64,000 nt of DNA from Lachnospiraceae bacterium. Its GTDB lineage: Bacteria > Bacillota_A > Clostridia > Lachnospirales > Lachnospiraceae. The DNA lies in contig QXWX01000001.1 in the NCBI GenBank assembly GCA_009911175.1, positions 124,001 to 188,000 on the forward strand. Direction: 5' to 3'. Below are positions 32,775 through 41,724 of the stretch, one piece after another. The notes under the pieces were generated by a model. That model saw only the letters and a program-made list of their open reading frames with translations. It did no database searches and was not told the DNA's origin. The first letter of the stretch is position 1; each line of letters starts with the position of its first letter. The position numbers were made by a program, and so were the translations under genes.

Positions 32775-34583
32775 TCATTCTTCCGGCATCTGCAAAGCTG
32801 TGGCGGCAGAAAACATTCCAGAAGGAAATTCCAGCAGCAGCTCGCTCTGATATTTCTGTGCCACGGCCTGCACTGCTTTCAGGCCATAACCGTGAACCGT
32901 CCTGTCTGCCTTTGTCGTGCGGCACAGGCCGGTTTTTTCATCATATTTTACCGGGCCGAACCGTGGATTCTCCACGCCGATGTATAAATGCGCTCCCCGG
33001 ATGTGTATGCTGACCCGGAGCCATTTTTCCGCCCCTGCGGGTGCAAGGGCGTTGGCATCCAGGGCATTTTGCAGCAGGTTCATCAAAACAGTGCAAAGCT
33101 CTGTATCTGGAAACGGCAGCGTTTCCGGCGCGCTCACCTCATGCTCCACTTTAATCCCCTGCTTCTGTGCGCGGGCCAGGATCGTGGTCAGGACTGCGTT
33201 GATGGCCGGATGTGCAACGTATACCATAGCAGGAACCGCCTCCACATCCGACAGCAGGCCGTCCAGATATGTTTCCAGCCTGTCCCATGCCCCAGCCTGG
33301 GACAGTTTCTGCATGACGGTGTAATGATTTACAGTTTCATGCCGCATCCTGCGGAGTGATTCATCGCTCTCCTGAACCACCGCAAGCTGTTCCTGGGCCA
33401 TGCTTTCCCGCGCGGCCAGCACCTGCATCTGTGTTTCCCGCGCCGCCAGAAAGCGAAGCTGAGACAGTACGCTCACCAGAAAACAAAGCAATAACACAAA
33501 GGCGCTCCACCAGTACAGCGGGAGGTCTGGCTGGTGCCAGGTGATTTCTGAAACGAGCCACTGCATATAGGGTAGCAGCCCGCCGCCGCACAGCCCCGAC
33601 ACCGACAGCAGGCTCGCCGCACCGATTCCGGCGGCGGATAACAAAAGCCCCGGCAGGAACAGGCGGAATACCTGGTTTTCATCCCGGTATTCCAGTACGG
33701 CGCACACCACAAGCGCCGCCACAGTCAGATAAAACACTTCCCCCATCCGGGAGCCGACCATGGAGAACGCAGGAACCACCGTCTGAAACCCCGCGACTAC
33801 AAAATAAGCCAGCCCCGGCAGAATGGCAAAAGGCAGGAACAGCTTCCGCCATTTTTTCATATGCAGCAGCAGAAAGAGCGGCGGGAGGGCGAACAGCGCC
33901 GCCCTGGACAGGCAAAGCCACGGCCCATAAATTTCCGGGGGAAGGATATACCCGCCCCGGCTTTGTGCATGGAAATAAAATGCCTGGGTCAGCGCCGCAA
34001 AACCAAGCAGCAGAACCGGCCAGTCACAGTGTCCCTCTGTCAGCCCAAAGAAAAACAGCCCAAGGACAAGCAGCGACACCACGGCAAAAACGGCTGCCGG
34101 GAGTGTGCTTTTCGCCGTATAAGCCCGCTCAGTTTCTCTCGTTACGCCGCTGTCCGTAAGGAACAAAAGCGGGAGCGGCTCCTCTGCTTCCTTTGCTGTT
34201 TCCAATGTCACCGTTTTTCCAGCACAGTCTTTCGGCAGCATAAAGACGGCATTGCCCAGCGTTTTCCCGTCCCATGCCTCCATACGGCCTAACATCTCCC
34301 CGTCTAAAAACACTTCCGCTTCACCCGTGTGCCTGACTTCCAGCATCGGACGCCACTGGCTCTCCCATTCGGGAAGCGTCACCGCCAGCGTCAGTGCGCC
34401 GCCATATTCATAGCCTGTCTCCAGCGTCATCTTGCCGCCATTGACGCTTGCTTCCAGTATGAGCCGTTCCCGGCGTGGAGTAACCTCTGATGCCAAAAGC
34501 CCTGTCATTGCCAGCGCACAGATTAGAAATACCGCCCCTGCCAGCCATCGGGGTATTGCCCCTTTCCGTTTCCAAAGCAGCAT
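32775..34583 (-). CDS. 7TM-type GHKL sensor histidine kinase
   Basis: A 602-residue protein starting at ATG 34583 (AGGAGG upstream). Residues ~12-30 form a first membrane helix and ~30-165 a beta-rich extracellular domain (with GEAEVFLDGEMLG). Seven helices (~165-385) follow, then a cytoplasmic part with the H-box RRMRHETVNHYTVMQ, N-box LMNLLQNALDAN and G-box GYGLKAVQAV. This is the layout of 7TMR-DISM-type kinases that pair with LytTR regulators. The ligand may be a carbohydrate or peptide sensed outside the cell. Confidence 0.82.
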   Translation of the reverse strand: MLLWKRKGAIPRWLAGAVFLICALAMTGLLASEVTPRRERLILEASVNGGKMTLETGYEYGGALTLAVTLPEWESQWRPMLEVRHTGEAEVFLDGEMLGRMEAWDGKTLGNAVFMLPKDCAGKTVTLETAKEAEEPLPLLFLTDSGVTRETERAYTAKSTLPAAVFAVVSLLVLGLFFFGLTEGHCDWPVLLLGFAALTQAFYFHAQSRGGYILPPEIYGPWLCLSRAALFALPPLFLLLHMKKWRKLFLPFAILPGLAYFVVAGFQTVVPAFSMVGSRMGEVFYLTVAALVVCAVLEYRDENQVFRLFLPGLLLSAAGIGAASLLSVSGLCGGGLLPYMQWLVSEITWHQPDLPLYWWSAFVLLLCFLVSVLSQLRFLAARETQMQVLAARESMAQEQLAVVQESDESLRRMRHETVNHYTVMQKLSQAGAWDRLETYLDGLLSDVEAVPAMVYVAHPAINAVLTTILARAQKQGIKVEHEVSAPETLPFPDTELCTVLMNLLQNALDANALAPAGAEKWLRVSIHIRGAHLYIGVENPRFGPVKYDEKTGLCRTTKADRTVHGYGLKAVQAVAQKYQSELLLEFPSGMFSAATALQMPEE

Positions 34584-34654
34584 ATTTCCTACCTCCTGCA
34601 AATTCTCTGCTATTAGCGTAAAGGGTTAAGCGGCCAGTGTCAAGAACAGAAAAC

Positions 34655-34685
34655 TGCAAAGTAGGTAAAAAAATTGCAAAGTAGG
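34655..34685 (+). promoter_or_regulatory. Probable LytTR operator
   Basis: Two perfect copies of TGCAAAGTAGG (34655-34665 and 34675-34685) with a 20-base period. The pair ends about 10 bases upstream of the -35 of the following surface-protein gene and lies ~70 bases before the divergent kinase gene. Direct repeats about two helical turns apart next to the -35 are the normal geometry for LytTR activators. Confidence 0.6.
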
Positions 34686-34694
34686 AAAGCTCCC

Positions 34695-34724
34695 TTGTTA
34701 TCCAAATCCAATTTTTTGTATGAT
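34695..34724 (+). promoter_or_regulatory. Promoter of the surface-protein gene
   Basis: TTGTTA and TATGAT with an 18-base spacer; weak boxes compatible with dependence on an activator bound at the adjacent repeats. Confidence 0.5.
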
Positions 34725-34793
34725 GTGCAATAGAGAAGTATAAACGGGGAGAAACAACTCCCCCCCACCAAATATTGACAGGAGGAAAAAAGG

Positions 34794-37280
34794 ATGAGAA
34801 AAAAGTTGTGTAAATATCAGTTTTTTACACTTCTGCTGGGAGTGCTGTTCTGGATGATGCCGCTTGCGGTACGGGCGGAGGAGCCGGCAGACGGAGGGGA
34901 TAAATCCAATGGGTTTATTTTTAATGAGGACGGGTATGACCCTGCGAATCCGGACGCCTATCCCTTGAAACTCCCGTCGGAAGAGACCGTCTATACGGCA
35001 GGAGGGGGACAGATCATCTGGACGCCGGAAACGGATTCGGCCGGAAATGTGGTCAGCGGCAGGCTGACACTGAGGGATGCGGTCATTCAAAATACTTATA
35101 GTGGAGCTACTTTTGAAAATTATGGGAGCGGAATCTGGATGTGTGTGCCTTTTGAACTGGTACTGGAAGGGGAGAACCGGATTACTTCTCAGGGCCGCGG
35201 GATCTTTCTGACTGACAGCAACAATTCCGGCATGCGGACTCTGAACGTACGTGGTACCGGGTCCCTGACCATCGACAGCCAGATGGAAGGAATCCGCACA
35301 GACGGCGCTGTAACATTGGACGCCGTGAACCTGACGGTTACCTATGGCTTCGCGTCAGGGATCATTACGGAATACGGGGACATTGTAATCCAGAACGGAA
35401 GCCGGGTGACTCTGAAAAACAGCGCGGGTATTACCGTGTCTTCCGCTGCGGTGAGAACAAATAACATCGGTGATGTGAGCATAAGAAACAGCCACGTGAT
35501 CGCAGTCAACAGCGCCGGAACCGCAATCAGCGCAAATGGTAATGTACTGTTTGAATCCAGCCAGGTCAGGGCTCTCGGCAGCGCAGGGTATGAAGGCATG
35601 ATCACATTTGGAAACGGCAAGAACTTTACTGTAAACGGCGGTTCCTTATATGTGAAAAATAATCAGACCCCAGGCTATGATATCTACCCCGACCCTAATA
35701 GTGTGAAATGGGAGAACAGCGCCGTGATATACTGCGGAGGCCCCTATAATTATCTGATCCAGAAGGGGGATAATATCCAGTATGCCGATTGCGTCTATGA
35801 CGAAGCGTCCGACCAGATCACATCTGTGGGCAACGGAAATGTATATGGAAATGTGGTTTGGAACGAGCATATCCGTTTCCCGCTGGGAGCGGACCAGCGA
35901 CTGTATATCGGCATGCTTGGAAGTACCCTGACGATTCCAGAAGGGACAACGGCAGTGATCCCGGACGGAGCCACGCTGCGCAACAGCTACGGGGGAACGG
36001 GAGAAATCGGCGTACTGACCAATTATGGAACATTGAATGTATCAGAGGGAGGGACACTCTATAATTTCGACGGGGCTAACGGCAGCCGCGGGGTACTCAC
36101 CAGGAATTACGGCGAGATCAATCTGGCGCCGGGAGCTACATTTTTTAATGCCTCTCTGTTGGAAAATAAGGGCACGATCAATGCCGACGGAACCTTATGC
36201 AGCATTCAGGTCAATTTTAACGGCGATCCGTACAATGGTGTGATTCAGAATGAAGGGACGATCAACGGATTGGTGAATATAAGAGAATCCGGTCAGGTCA
36301 GATATCAGGCGGAAGGCAATGCCGTATTAAGGAATGGACAGACGCTGGAACTGGGGGCGGGAACTGCCAACAATGGGGCCTGGGGGACTGTCCTGGAGAT
36401 TCCGGCGGGAGGAAAGCTGACGATAGAGGAAGGGGCCGTTGTAGACGCAAAAACACATGTTACGAACGAGAACCTGTCGATATATCTGAAACTGGGAGAC
36501 ACTCTGGTCGTAGACGGAATCCTTCTGCTTCCGGAGGACCTTTCTGAGGAAGAACGGAACCGCCTGGCCGAAACTATAGGAGGAACCGGAACGGTGCAGA
36601 CAGGAAATACAGTCAATTTTATCATTACATTTGATCTTGGAGATGGTACGGTTGAAAAACGGCTTCTGCCGGAGGGGAGTACGTTTACTTTGCCGCCTGA
36701 CCCGGTGAGGAGCGGCTATCTATTTGAAGGGTGGTATATAAACACAGACGGAAAAGAGACTGCAGCGGATCAGACGATGATCGCAGCCGGGCACATGACC
36801 ATTTATGCCAGATGGAAGCCGTCAGACACCGGAGAAACGCCCGGAGGAGAGGACAAACCCGGAGAGGATCAGAAGCCCGGAGAAACAGATAAGCCGGGCG
36901 GAGAGGAGAAACCCGGAGAAGACAATAAACCCGACGGAACGGATAAGCCCGGCGGAGACAATAAACCCGGAGGAACGGATACGCCCGGCGGAACGAATAA
37001 GCCCGGCGGAGACAATAAACCCGGCGGAAGCAATACGGCCGGTACAAGCAGTGACCCGAAGGGAGATCATGCGAACGGCGCGTCAAATGGCGCTGCCGGA
37101 AGCAGTACGTCAGATTCCGGCAATGGAAGGAACAAAGGTGATCTCTATGTGAACGGCCAAAATTCTGCCGGCGCGGTCCGGACAGGCGATACCGCAGATT
37201 GGGGAGCGGCGGTCCTGGGACTGGTATTTTCACTGGCAGCTATAGGAGGAATCAAATATTTGCGCCACCACTCTGACTGA
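34794..37280 (+). CDS. Secreted surface protein with beta-helix, InlB-type repeat and C-terminal anchor
   Basis: An 828-residue protein. A signal peptide (KLCKYQFFTLLLGVLFWMMP, cleavage near VRA-EEP) leads into ~550 residues of Asn/Gly-rich beta-strand repeats that look like a right-handed beta-helix. Then comes one InlB B-repeat/Flg_new module (FIITFDLGDGT, then GYLFEGWYINTDG and ARWKPS). A Pro-Gly-Lys-Glu-Asp repeat of ~80 residues (KPGGDNKPGG units) probably spans the wall. The end has VRTGDTADW, a membrane helix and basic RHHSD, with no LPXTG. It is likely an adhesin or glycan-binding protein controlled by the LytTR system next door. Confidence 0.78.
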   Translation: MRKKLCKYQFFTLLLGVLFWMMPLAVRAEEPADGGDKSNGFIFNEDGYDPANPDAYPLKLPSEETVYTAGGGQIIWTPETDSAGNVVSGRLTLRDAVIQNTYSGATFENYGSGIWMCVPFELVLEGENRITSQGRGIFLTDSNNSGMRTLNVRGTGSLTIDSQMEGIRTDGAVTLDAVNLTVTYGFASGIITEYGDIVIQNGSRVTLKNSAGITVSSAAVRTNNIGDVSIRNSHVIAVNSAGTAISANGNVLFESSQVRALGSAGYEGMITFGNGKNFTVNGGSLYVKNNQTPGYDIYPDPNSVKWENSAVIYCGGPYNYLIQKGDNIQYADCVYDEASDQITSVGNGNVYGNVVWNEHIRFPLGADQRLYIGMLGSTLTIPEGTTAVIPDGATLRNSYGGTGEIGVLTNYGTLNVSEGGTLYNFDGANGSRGVLTRNYGEINLAPGATFFNASLLENKGTINADGTLCSIQVNFNGDPYNGVIQNEGTINGLVNIRESGQVRYQAEGNAVLRNGQTLELGAGTANNGAWGTVLEIPAGGKLTIEEGAVVDAKTHVTNENLSIYLKLGDTLVVDGILLLPEDLSEEERNRLAETIGGTGTVQTGNTVNFIITFDLGDGTVEKRLLPEGSTFTLPPDPVRSGYLFEGWYINTDGKETAADQTMIAAGHMTIYARWKPSDTGETPGGEDKPGEDQKPGETDKPGGEEKPGEDNKPDGTDKPGGDNKPGGTDTPGGTNKPGGDNKPGGSNTAGTSSDPKGDHANGASNGAAGSSTSDSGNGRNKGDLYVNGQNSAGAVRTGDTADWGAAVLGLVFSLAAIGGIKYLRHHSD

Positions 37281-37291
37281 TTACATAAGAG

Positions 37292-37322
37292 CCACCCTCT
37301 CCCGTATAACCGGCGGAGGGTG
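37292..37322 (+). terminator. Hairpin after the surface-protein gene
   Basis: CACCCTC pairs with GAGGGTG around a GC-rich interior that pairs further (CC/GG). There is no T tract, so termination is uncertain. Confidence 0.4.
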
Positions 37323-37385
37323 ACTCGCATCATAAAAGCCATTTCAGATTATGATCTGCAGTTTTATATGCTCTGCAGCATGCGT

Positions 37386-38420
37386 TTAATGCTTCGCATA
37401 TACAACCTCTTTCTTGATTCCAGGCGCTGCGGACGGCTGTCCGTCATTGGGAACATCCTCGATCACCCGGTTGCTGAGAGTACCAACCTCCATTGCGTCC
37501 GCAAAGTTGATCGGATGATTGCGCATATGCACCTTCATCAATTCGAACAGCCGGAGGGTGGGGCGCCTGGATTCGAACACACCTGAGATATCGATGCATT
37601 TGCAGCCGGTCTGTACGGCCAGTGCTTTCAGACGCTGGTTGATCTTGAATGCGGCCGGGCTCTTTGACACGATGGGTACGATATAGATGGACGTCTGCGT
37701 CTTTGTATGGATCATGTAGAGCAGCCATTCATATTTGGAAATGAAGTTGTCTACATCCACATTCTCATCCCGAATATCCACATCCCCCATATTTACAAAA
37801 ATCTTACGGGGATTTAAGTCATACAGGCACACCTTCAGATAACGTTCGATCTGGTCAATGCGTATATCCTTGACGCTTCGGTTATAAATGGGCTCTGTGA
37901 TGCGGAAAGCCTGTGCCAGCTCCCCAACCGGAAGTGAAGCAAATGTATTTGAGCCGAAAAGTACGACGCCGCCTGCTTCTGTAATACTGTTAAGTTCACG
38001 ATAAGTCTGCATTTCATCATCTCCTTGTTCATGCATGGATGGTTGGAAGGGGTCGGATGTATGGGCGTTGTCTGCAGATGCTTCTGCGATGCCTTTGTCC
38101 GTATTTCCTGTGTGTCCTGATATCTGTCTGCTCAGTTCTGCATTTGCCGCCTGCGCCTGCCTGTCGTAACGTGTGTTGATAAAGTAGACAATGACGTTGG
38201 CGGATACGACAACCAGATTTAAGAGGTACACGACCAACACATAGTTGAATCTGTGACTGTAGATCTTTGCGGAAATTCCTGCAATGTACCCCGTGATAAT
38301 AAGCAGTATAAACTGGATGCTCATGTTTCTGGCTGATCTGGCTTTGATATTCTTGGCAAGATTCATAGGCCAGGATAATCCGAAGCAGATCAGCATGGTT
38401 GACTCTAAAAGTTCGGCCAT
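37386..38420 (-). CDS. Fusion of a PQ-loop-like membrane domain with an SGNH hydrolase-like domain
   Basis: A 344-residue protein. Residues 1-85 hold three hydrophobic helices and the PQ-loop-like segment SWPMNLAKNIKARSARNMS. A polar linker follows (~90-145). Residues ~146-330 look like an SGNH/GDSL-type esterase: VVLFGSNTFASLP as block I, VNMGDVDIRDENV as the later block, and a late IDISGVFESRRPT region. The catalytic Ser is plausibly in GSNTF. The protein is divergently transcribed from a LysR gene. Membrane-bound acyl/acetyl-ester hydrolysis is conceivable; activity is not established. Confidence 0.6.
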   Translation of the reverse strand: MAELLESTMLICFGLSWPMNLAKNIKARSARNMSIQFILLIITGYIAGISAKIYSHRFNYVLVVYLLNLVVVSANVIVYFINTRYDRQAQAANAELSRQISGHTGNTDKGIAEASADNAHTSDPFQPSMHEQGDDEMQTYRELNSITEAGGVVLFGSNTFASLPVGELAQAFRITEPIYNRSVKDIRIDQIERYLKVCLYDLNPRKIFVNMGDVDIRDENVDVDNFISKYEWLLYMIHTKTQTSIYIVPIVSKSPAAFKINQRLKALAVQTGCKCIDISGVFESRRPTLRLFELMKVHMRNHPINFADAMEVGTLSNRVIEDVPNDGQPSAAPGIKKEVVYAKH

Positions 38421-38568
38421 TTTTTATTCCCTCTCTTTCCTTACAGCTCTTGTTTCATCTTTCGACTATAGTTTATCATTGACGTTTGATTATGTCTAAT
38501 ATATAATATTTATAAAATTCATAATGTTTACATTATGAATTAAAAGAAAGGCAAGAGAGGGGTTTGGT

Positions 38569-39459
38569 ATGGAACTGATGCAGATCCGGTATTTTCTGGA
38601 AGCGGCCAGCACGAAGCATATGACGAACAGCGCAAAAAACCTGCATATCACGCAGCCTGCGCTGACCCAGGCGATCCGGCGGCTGGAGAATGACCTGGGG
38701 GTTCCGCTGTTTACGGCCAAGGGCAGGAATATCGTGCTGACAGAATATGGAAAATATCTCCAGAAGAAGCTGGAGCCACTGATGGCGCAGATTGACGATA
38801 TTCCGGAGCAGCTCCGGATGATGGTTGCCCTGGAGGGCGAAACCATACATATGAATGTTCTGGCGGCCTCAGGGCTTGTGATGGAAGCCATCATAGAATA
38901 CAAGAAGGAGCATGAGGATATCAATTTTCAGCTCCAGCAGAACTCGGAGAGCGAGCTTTATGACATCGCTGTTAAGACAAAACTGTTTTACCAGGCGGTA
39001 AATGAAGAAAACAGCTTTACCTGCGCGGAGGAGATCTATCTGGCTGTTCCCAGAAACGGGAAATATAAGAAACGGGAGTCCGTCTGTCTGGATGAGGTGG
39101 CGGAGGAAGGGTTTATCAGCCTTCTGGGATCAAGAGAATTTCGCTATATCTGCGACCGGTTCTGCCAGCATGCAGGCTTTACACCGAAGATCATCTTCGA
39201 AAGCGACAATCCCTCCGCCGTAAAAAATATGATCGCAGCCAATATGGGCATCGGCTTCTGGCCGGAGTTTACATGGGGAAGTATTGAAAACGAACATGTT
39301 CGGCTTTTAAAGATCGAGGAGCCTGTCTGTCAGAGGGACATTATCATTAACTATAACAGGAATAAGATGGACTCTCAGAACGTGATTGATTTCTATGGTT
39401 TTCTGACAGAATTTTTTAAATGCAGGAAGCTATGCAGCATGCAGCCGGCCAGGCAGTGA
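38569..39459 (+). CDS. LysR-family transcriptional regulator
   Basis: A 296-residue LysR protein with the winged helix MQIRYFLEAASTKHMTNSAKNLHITQPALTQAIRRLE and a C-terminal effector domain containing NMIAANMGIGFWPEFTWG. It is divergent from the PQ-loop/SGNH gene with a 148-base AT-rich spacer, and the next gene to the right is the carboxylate exchanger at the end of the fumarate operon. Either could be its target. AAAGGCAAGAGAGG precedes the start. Confidence 0.88.
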   Translation: MELMQIRYFLEAASTKHMTNSAKNLHITQPALTQAIRRLENDLGVPLFTAKGRNIVLTEYGKYLQKKLEPLMAQIDDIPEQLRMMVALEGETIHMNVLAASGLVMEAIIEYKKEHEDINFQLQQNSESELYDIAVKTKLFYQAVNEENSFTCAEEIYLAVPRNGKYKKRESVCLDEVAEEGFISLLGSREFRYICDRFCQHAGFTPKIIFESDNPSAVKNMIAANMGIGFWPEFTWGSIENEHVRLLKIEEPVCQRDIIINYNRNKMDSQNVIDFYGFLTEFFKCRKLCSMQPARQ

Positions 39460-39607
39460 ATTGACGATAGATGTGCGTATGCGCCTGGCAGGTTTACAGT
39501 CTCTGAGGGAACAAAGAGTTTTGCTTGCGAAACTTGCGCCTGCGGCGGTCGCATTGCGACATCTACCTCATACGCCGCAGTGCGCATCCCCCGGAGGGTT
39601 TTTGTAC

Positions 39608-39664
39608 TATAGGAAAATTCGGAGAAGTTTTCTATAGAATAAAAAAACGCCCTGTTCAGGCGTT
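39608..39664 (-). terminator. Terminator of the fumarate operon, with an adjacent second hairpin
   Basis: On the minus strand AACGCC, a 7-base loop, GGCGTT (39646-39664) is followed by seven T. Next to it CTATAGGAAAA pairs with TTTTCTATAG (39608-39637). A third GCGGCG/CGCCGC pairing lies near 39543-39580. The 39460-39789 gap holds these hairpins and no gene. Confidence 0.7.
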
Positions 39665-39789
39665 CCTTGCTGCAGCGGTCTATCGGGAAACAGGATTCGC
39701 ACACGTTCTATTGACGGTTCTTCGGAGACCCGCCATATATTTGTGTGGATTCCGTTTTTTCCCGACACCCCTTTGCAGCGGTTCTTATT

Positions 39790-41001
39790 TTAGCAGAATA
39801 GTATAATCAACTGCGACGCCAGTACAACCGCGATCAGCGCGATCGGATATGTCGCCGCATAGGCAGCCGCGATATCTTCCGTACCGGCCATATTGATCAG
39901 TGTTCCAAGGGCCGGTGTACTCGTCATACCTCCGGTCAGTGAACCAAGGTTATTGAGCAGGGGCAGCTTCAATACATTCTTTGCCACAATGAATCCGATG
40001 ATCATCGGAAGGATCGTCATGATCGCTCCGTAAAGGAAATATACCGGTTCGAAATACTGTACGAACTTGGCACCGCCGGATACTCCCGCTCCGATCAGAA
40101 ACAGCATCAGTCCCAGCTCCCTCAGCATCTTCAAGGTGGAATTTTTCGGAACGATGGAAATCTTTCCGGCATGTCCGTAGTGTCCGAATACGAGGGCTGT
40201 CAGAAGGCAGCCGCCTGTCGTGGTCAGCGAAAAGTTCCTGTAGCTGAGGCTTCCCACCAGGATTCCAATGATCGCCGCAAGTGAAAACGCGAAGAATCCG
40301 AATTCATCCACTTCTGTCAGGATCAGACTGCTCTTTTTCCTGCCCTCGCCTTCTTTTGCGGTGATCTTTGCCACTTCTTCATTCATGTTTGCTTTCAGCA
40401 TCTTCGGAACGATCTGCACAAACAGAACCACACCGACCACGCCGAACAGATAGGAGATCCCATACCCTACGGATACCAGCGCTTCCAGATCCAAACCGAC
40501 AGCCGCTTTGGATGCGGAAAATGCAGGCGTACTGGTCAGCGCTCCGGAAAGCAGGCCCACCATGATCGCCCGGAACTGCTCATGTTCCAGGTCCGTAAAG
40601 TTGGAACCGATCAGAATACATGCGACGCAGGTAACCGCCGCCGCAAAAATGATCACAGCACCCAGCAGAACGTAGGATTTGAAGTTCCGTTTCAGGTTTC
40701 CAAAAAAATTCGGCCCCGCAATAAAGCCGACAGAGGTCACGAAAAAGATGAGCCCCATATTTTCCACGATTTTCAGCGCGTCCGTAGCAAAGGTCGTCTC
40801 TCCCGCCATCAGGTTGTCTGACAGTTTTGTGTACAGCAGGCATCCGTAAACCAGAGCAATGATAAATACCCCGGCCGTTCCAAGGTTGATTCCTTTTACG
40901 GTGATCTTACCGATCGCATACCCGATGGCCGCAATCGCAAAGACCGAAAACGTAAGAAATACTACAGCCTTTACTGCCAATATTCCTCCAAATAACTCCA
41001 T
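39790..41001 (-). CDS. AspT/AAEX-family exchanger, probably for C4-dicarboxylates
   Basis: A 403-residue membrane protein with ten to eleven helices in two halves. The duplicated family signature is seen as LLSGALTSTPAF and LTGGMTSTPALGTL, which characterise the aspartate:alanine exchanger (AAEX, YidE/YbjL) family. The cytoplasmic TrkA-C domains of many relatives are absent; only a ~35-residue charged loop separates the halves. As last gene of the malate-fumarate-succinate operon it is a good candidate for succinate export or fumarate/malate uptake. Family firm; substrate inferred from context. Confidence 0.78.
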   Translation of the reverse strand: MELFGGILAVKAVVFLTFSVFAIAAIGYAIGKITVKGINLGTAGVFIIALVYGCLLYTKLSDNLMAGETTFATDALKIVENMGLIFFVTSVGFIAGPNFFGNLKRNFKSYVLLGAVIIFAAAVTCVACILIGSNFTDLEHEQFRAIMVGLLSGALTSTPAFSASKAAVGLDLEALVSVGYGISYLFGVVGVVLFVQIVPKMLKANMNEEVAKITAKEGEGRKKSSLILTEVDEFGFFAFSLAAIIGILVGSLSYRNFSLTTTGGCLLTALVFGHYGHAGKISIVPKNSTLKMLRELGLMLFLIGAGVSGGAKFVQYFEPVYFLYGAIMTILPMIIGFIVAKNVLKLPLLNNLGSLTGGMTSTPALGTLINMAGTEDIAAAYAATYPIALIAVVLASQLIILFC

Positions 41002-41110
41002 GTCTTATGACTCCCTTCTGTAAATACAGAACATCCGCTGCCAGTGCAGAACTGCATTTCTTCCTGACTCATACAGCATCCCATCGGCAGCCGATCTGCA
41101 TACTATGGTA

Positions 41111-41141
41111 AAAGACAGCAAGCCGCCAGAGGCCCGCTGTC
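41111..41141 (-). terminator. Possible leaky terminator between fumarase and exchanger genes
   Basis: On the minus strand GACAGC pairs with GCTGTC, with inner GCC/GGC pairs, followed by TTTTAC. It stands in the 158-base gap between the two genes and may reduce exchanger expression. Confidence 0.45.
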
Positions 41142-41159
41142 TGTATGAATGTCCTACAA

Positions 41160-41723
41160 TTACTCTTTATGCTCTTCCAGATAAGCGGCTCTTCCGCTCT
41201 CGTACAGGTTATTTCCCTCGCTGTCAATGATGACAACCAGCGGCATATCCTCAACATAAAGCTTTCTCAGCGCTTCCGCGCCCAGATCTTCAAAAGCGAT
41301 CAGTTCTGCCTTTTTGATACATTTTGCAAGCAGAGCTCCCGCTCCGCCGATGGCTCCGAAGTAAACGCCGGAATACTTCTTCATCGCGTCGATGACTTCC
41401 GGAAGGCGTGCGCCTTTTCCGATCATTCCGCGCGCGCCTACGGACATCATAGTCGGCGCGTAAGCATCCATACGCCCGCTGGTGGTCGGTCCTGCAGAAC
41501 CGATGACCTGGCCCGGTTTTGCCGGAGTCGGCCCTACATAGTAGATGGTCGCATCTTTCGGATCAAATGGAATCTCTTCGCCTTTTGCCAGAGCCTCGCA
41601 CATACGCTTATGGCCTGCGTCCCGGGACGTATAGATCGTTCCTGTCACAAGAACGCTGTCTCCTGCGTGCAGTGTCTTTGCAAGTTCCTCTGTCAATGGT
41701 AATGTAATCTTTTTTGCTGCCAT
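41160..41723 (-). CDS. Class I fumarate hydratase, beta subunit
   Basis: A 187-residue C-terminal-type subunit of the two-subunit iron-sulfur fumarase. Recognisable blocks are GDSVLVTGTIYTSRDAGHKR, GPTPAKPGQVIGSAGPTTSGRMD and GMIGKGARL, shared with the C-terminal half of single-chain FumA and the beta chain of L-tartrate dehydratase. It starts 1 base after the alpha-subunit stop. Fumarase is favoured over tartrate dehydratase because malate dehydrogenase and fumarate reductase are in the same operon. Confidence 0.85.
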   Translation of the reverse strand: MAAKKITLPLTEELAKTLHAGDSVLVTGTIYTSRDAGHKRMCEALAKGEEIPFDPKDATIYYVGPTPAKPGQVIGSAGPTTSGRMDAYAPTMMSVGARGMIGKGARLPEVIDAMKKYSGVYFGAIGGAGALLAKCIKKAELIAFEDLGAEALRKLYVEDMPLVVIIDSEGNNLYESGRAAYLEEHKE

Positions 41724-41724
41724 C

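Noticed and set aside
36840..37040. Regular short repeats considered as a CRISPR array
   Set aside because: The units are in-frame codons for KPGG-type protein repeats without unique spacers; there are no cas genes.
36805..37152. A 115-codon frame rich in Pro/Glu/Arg in the surface-protein gene
   Set aside because: It is the shifted reading of the Pro-Gly-Lys repeat; repeats produce open frames in all phases.
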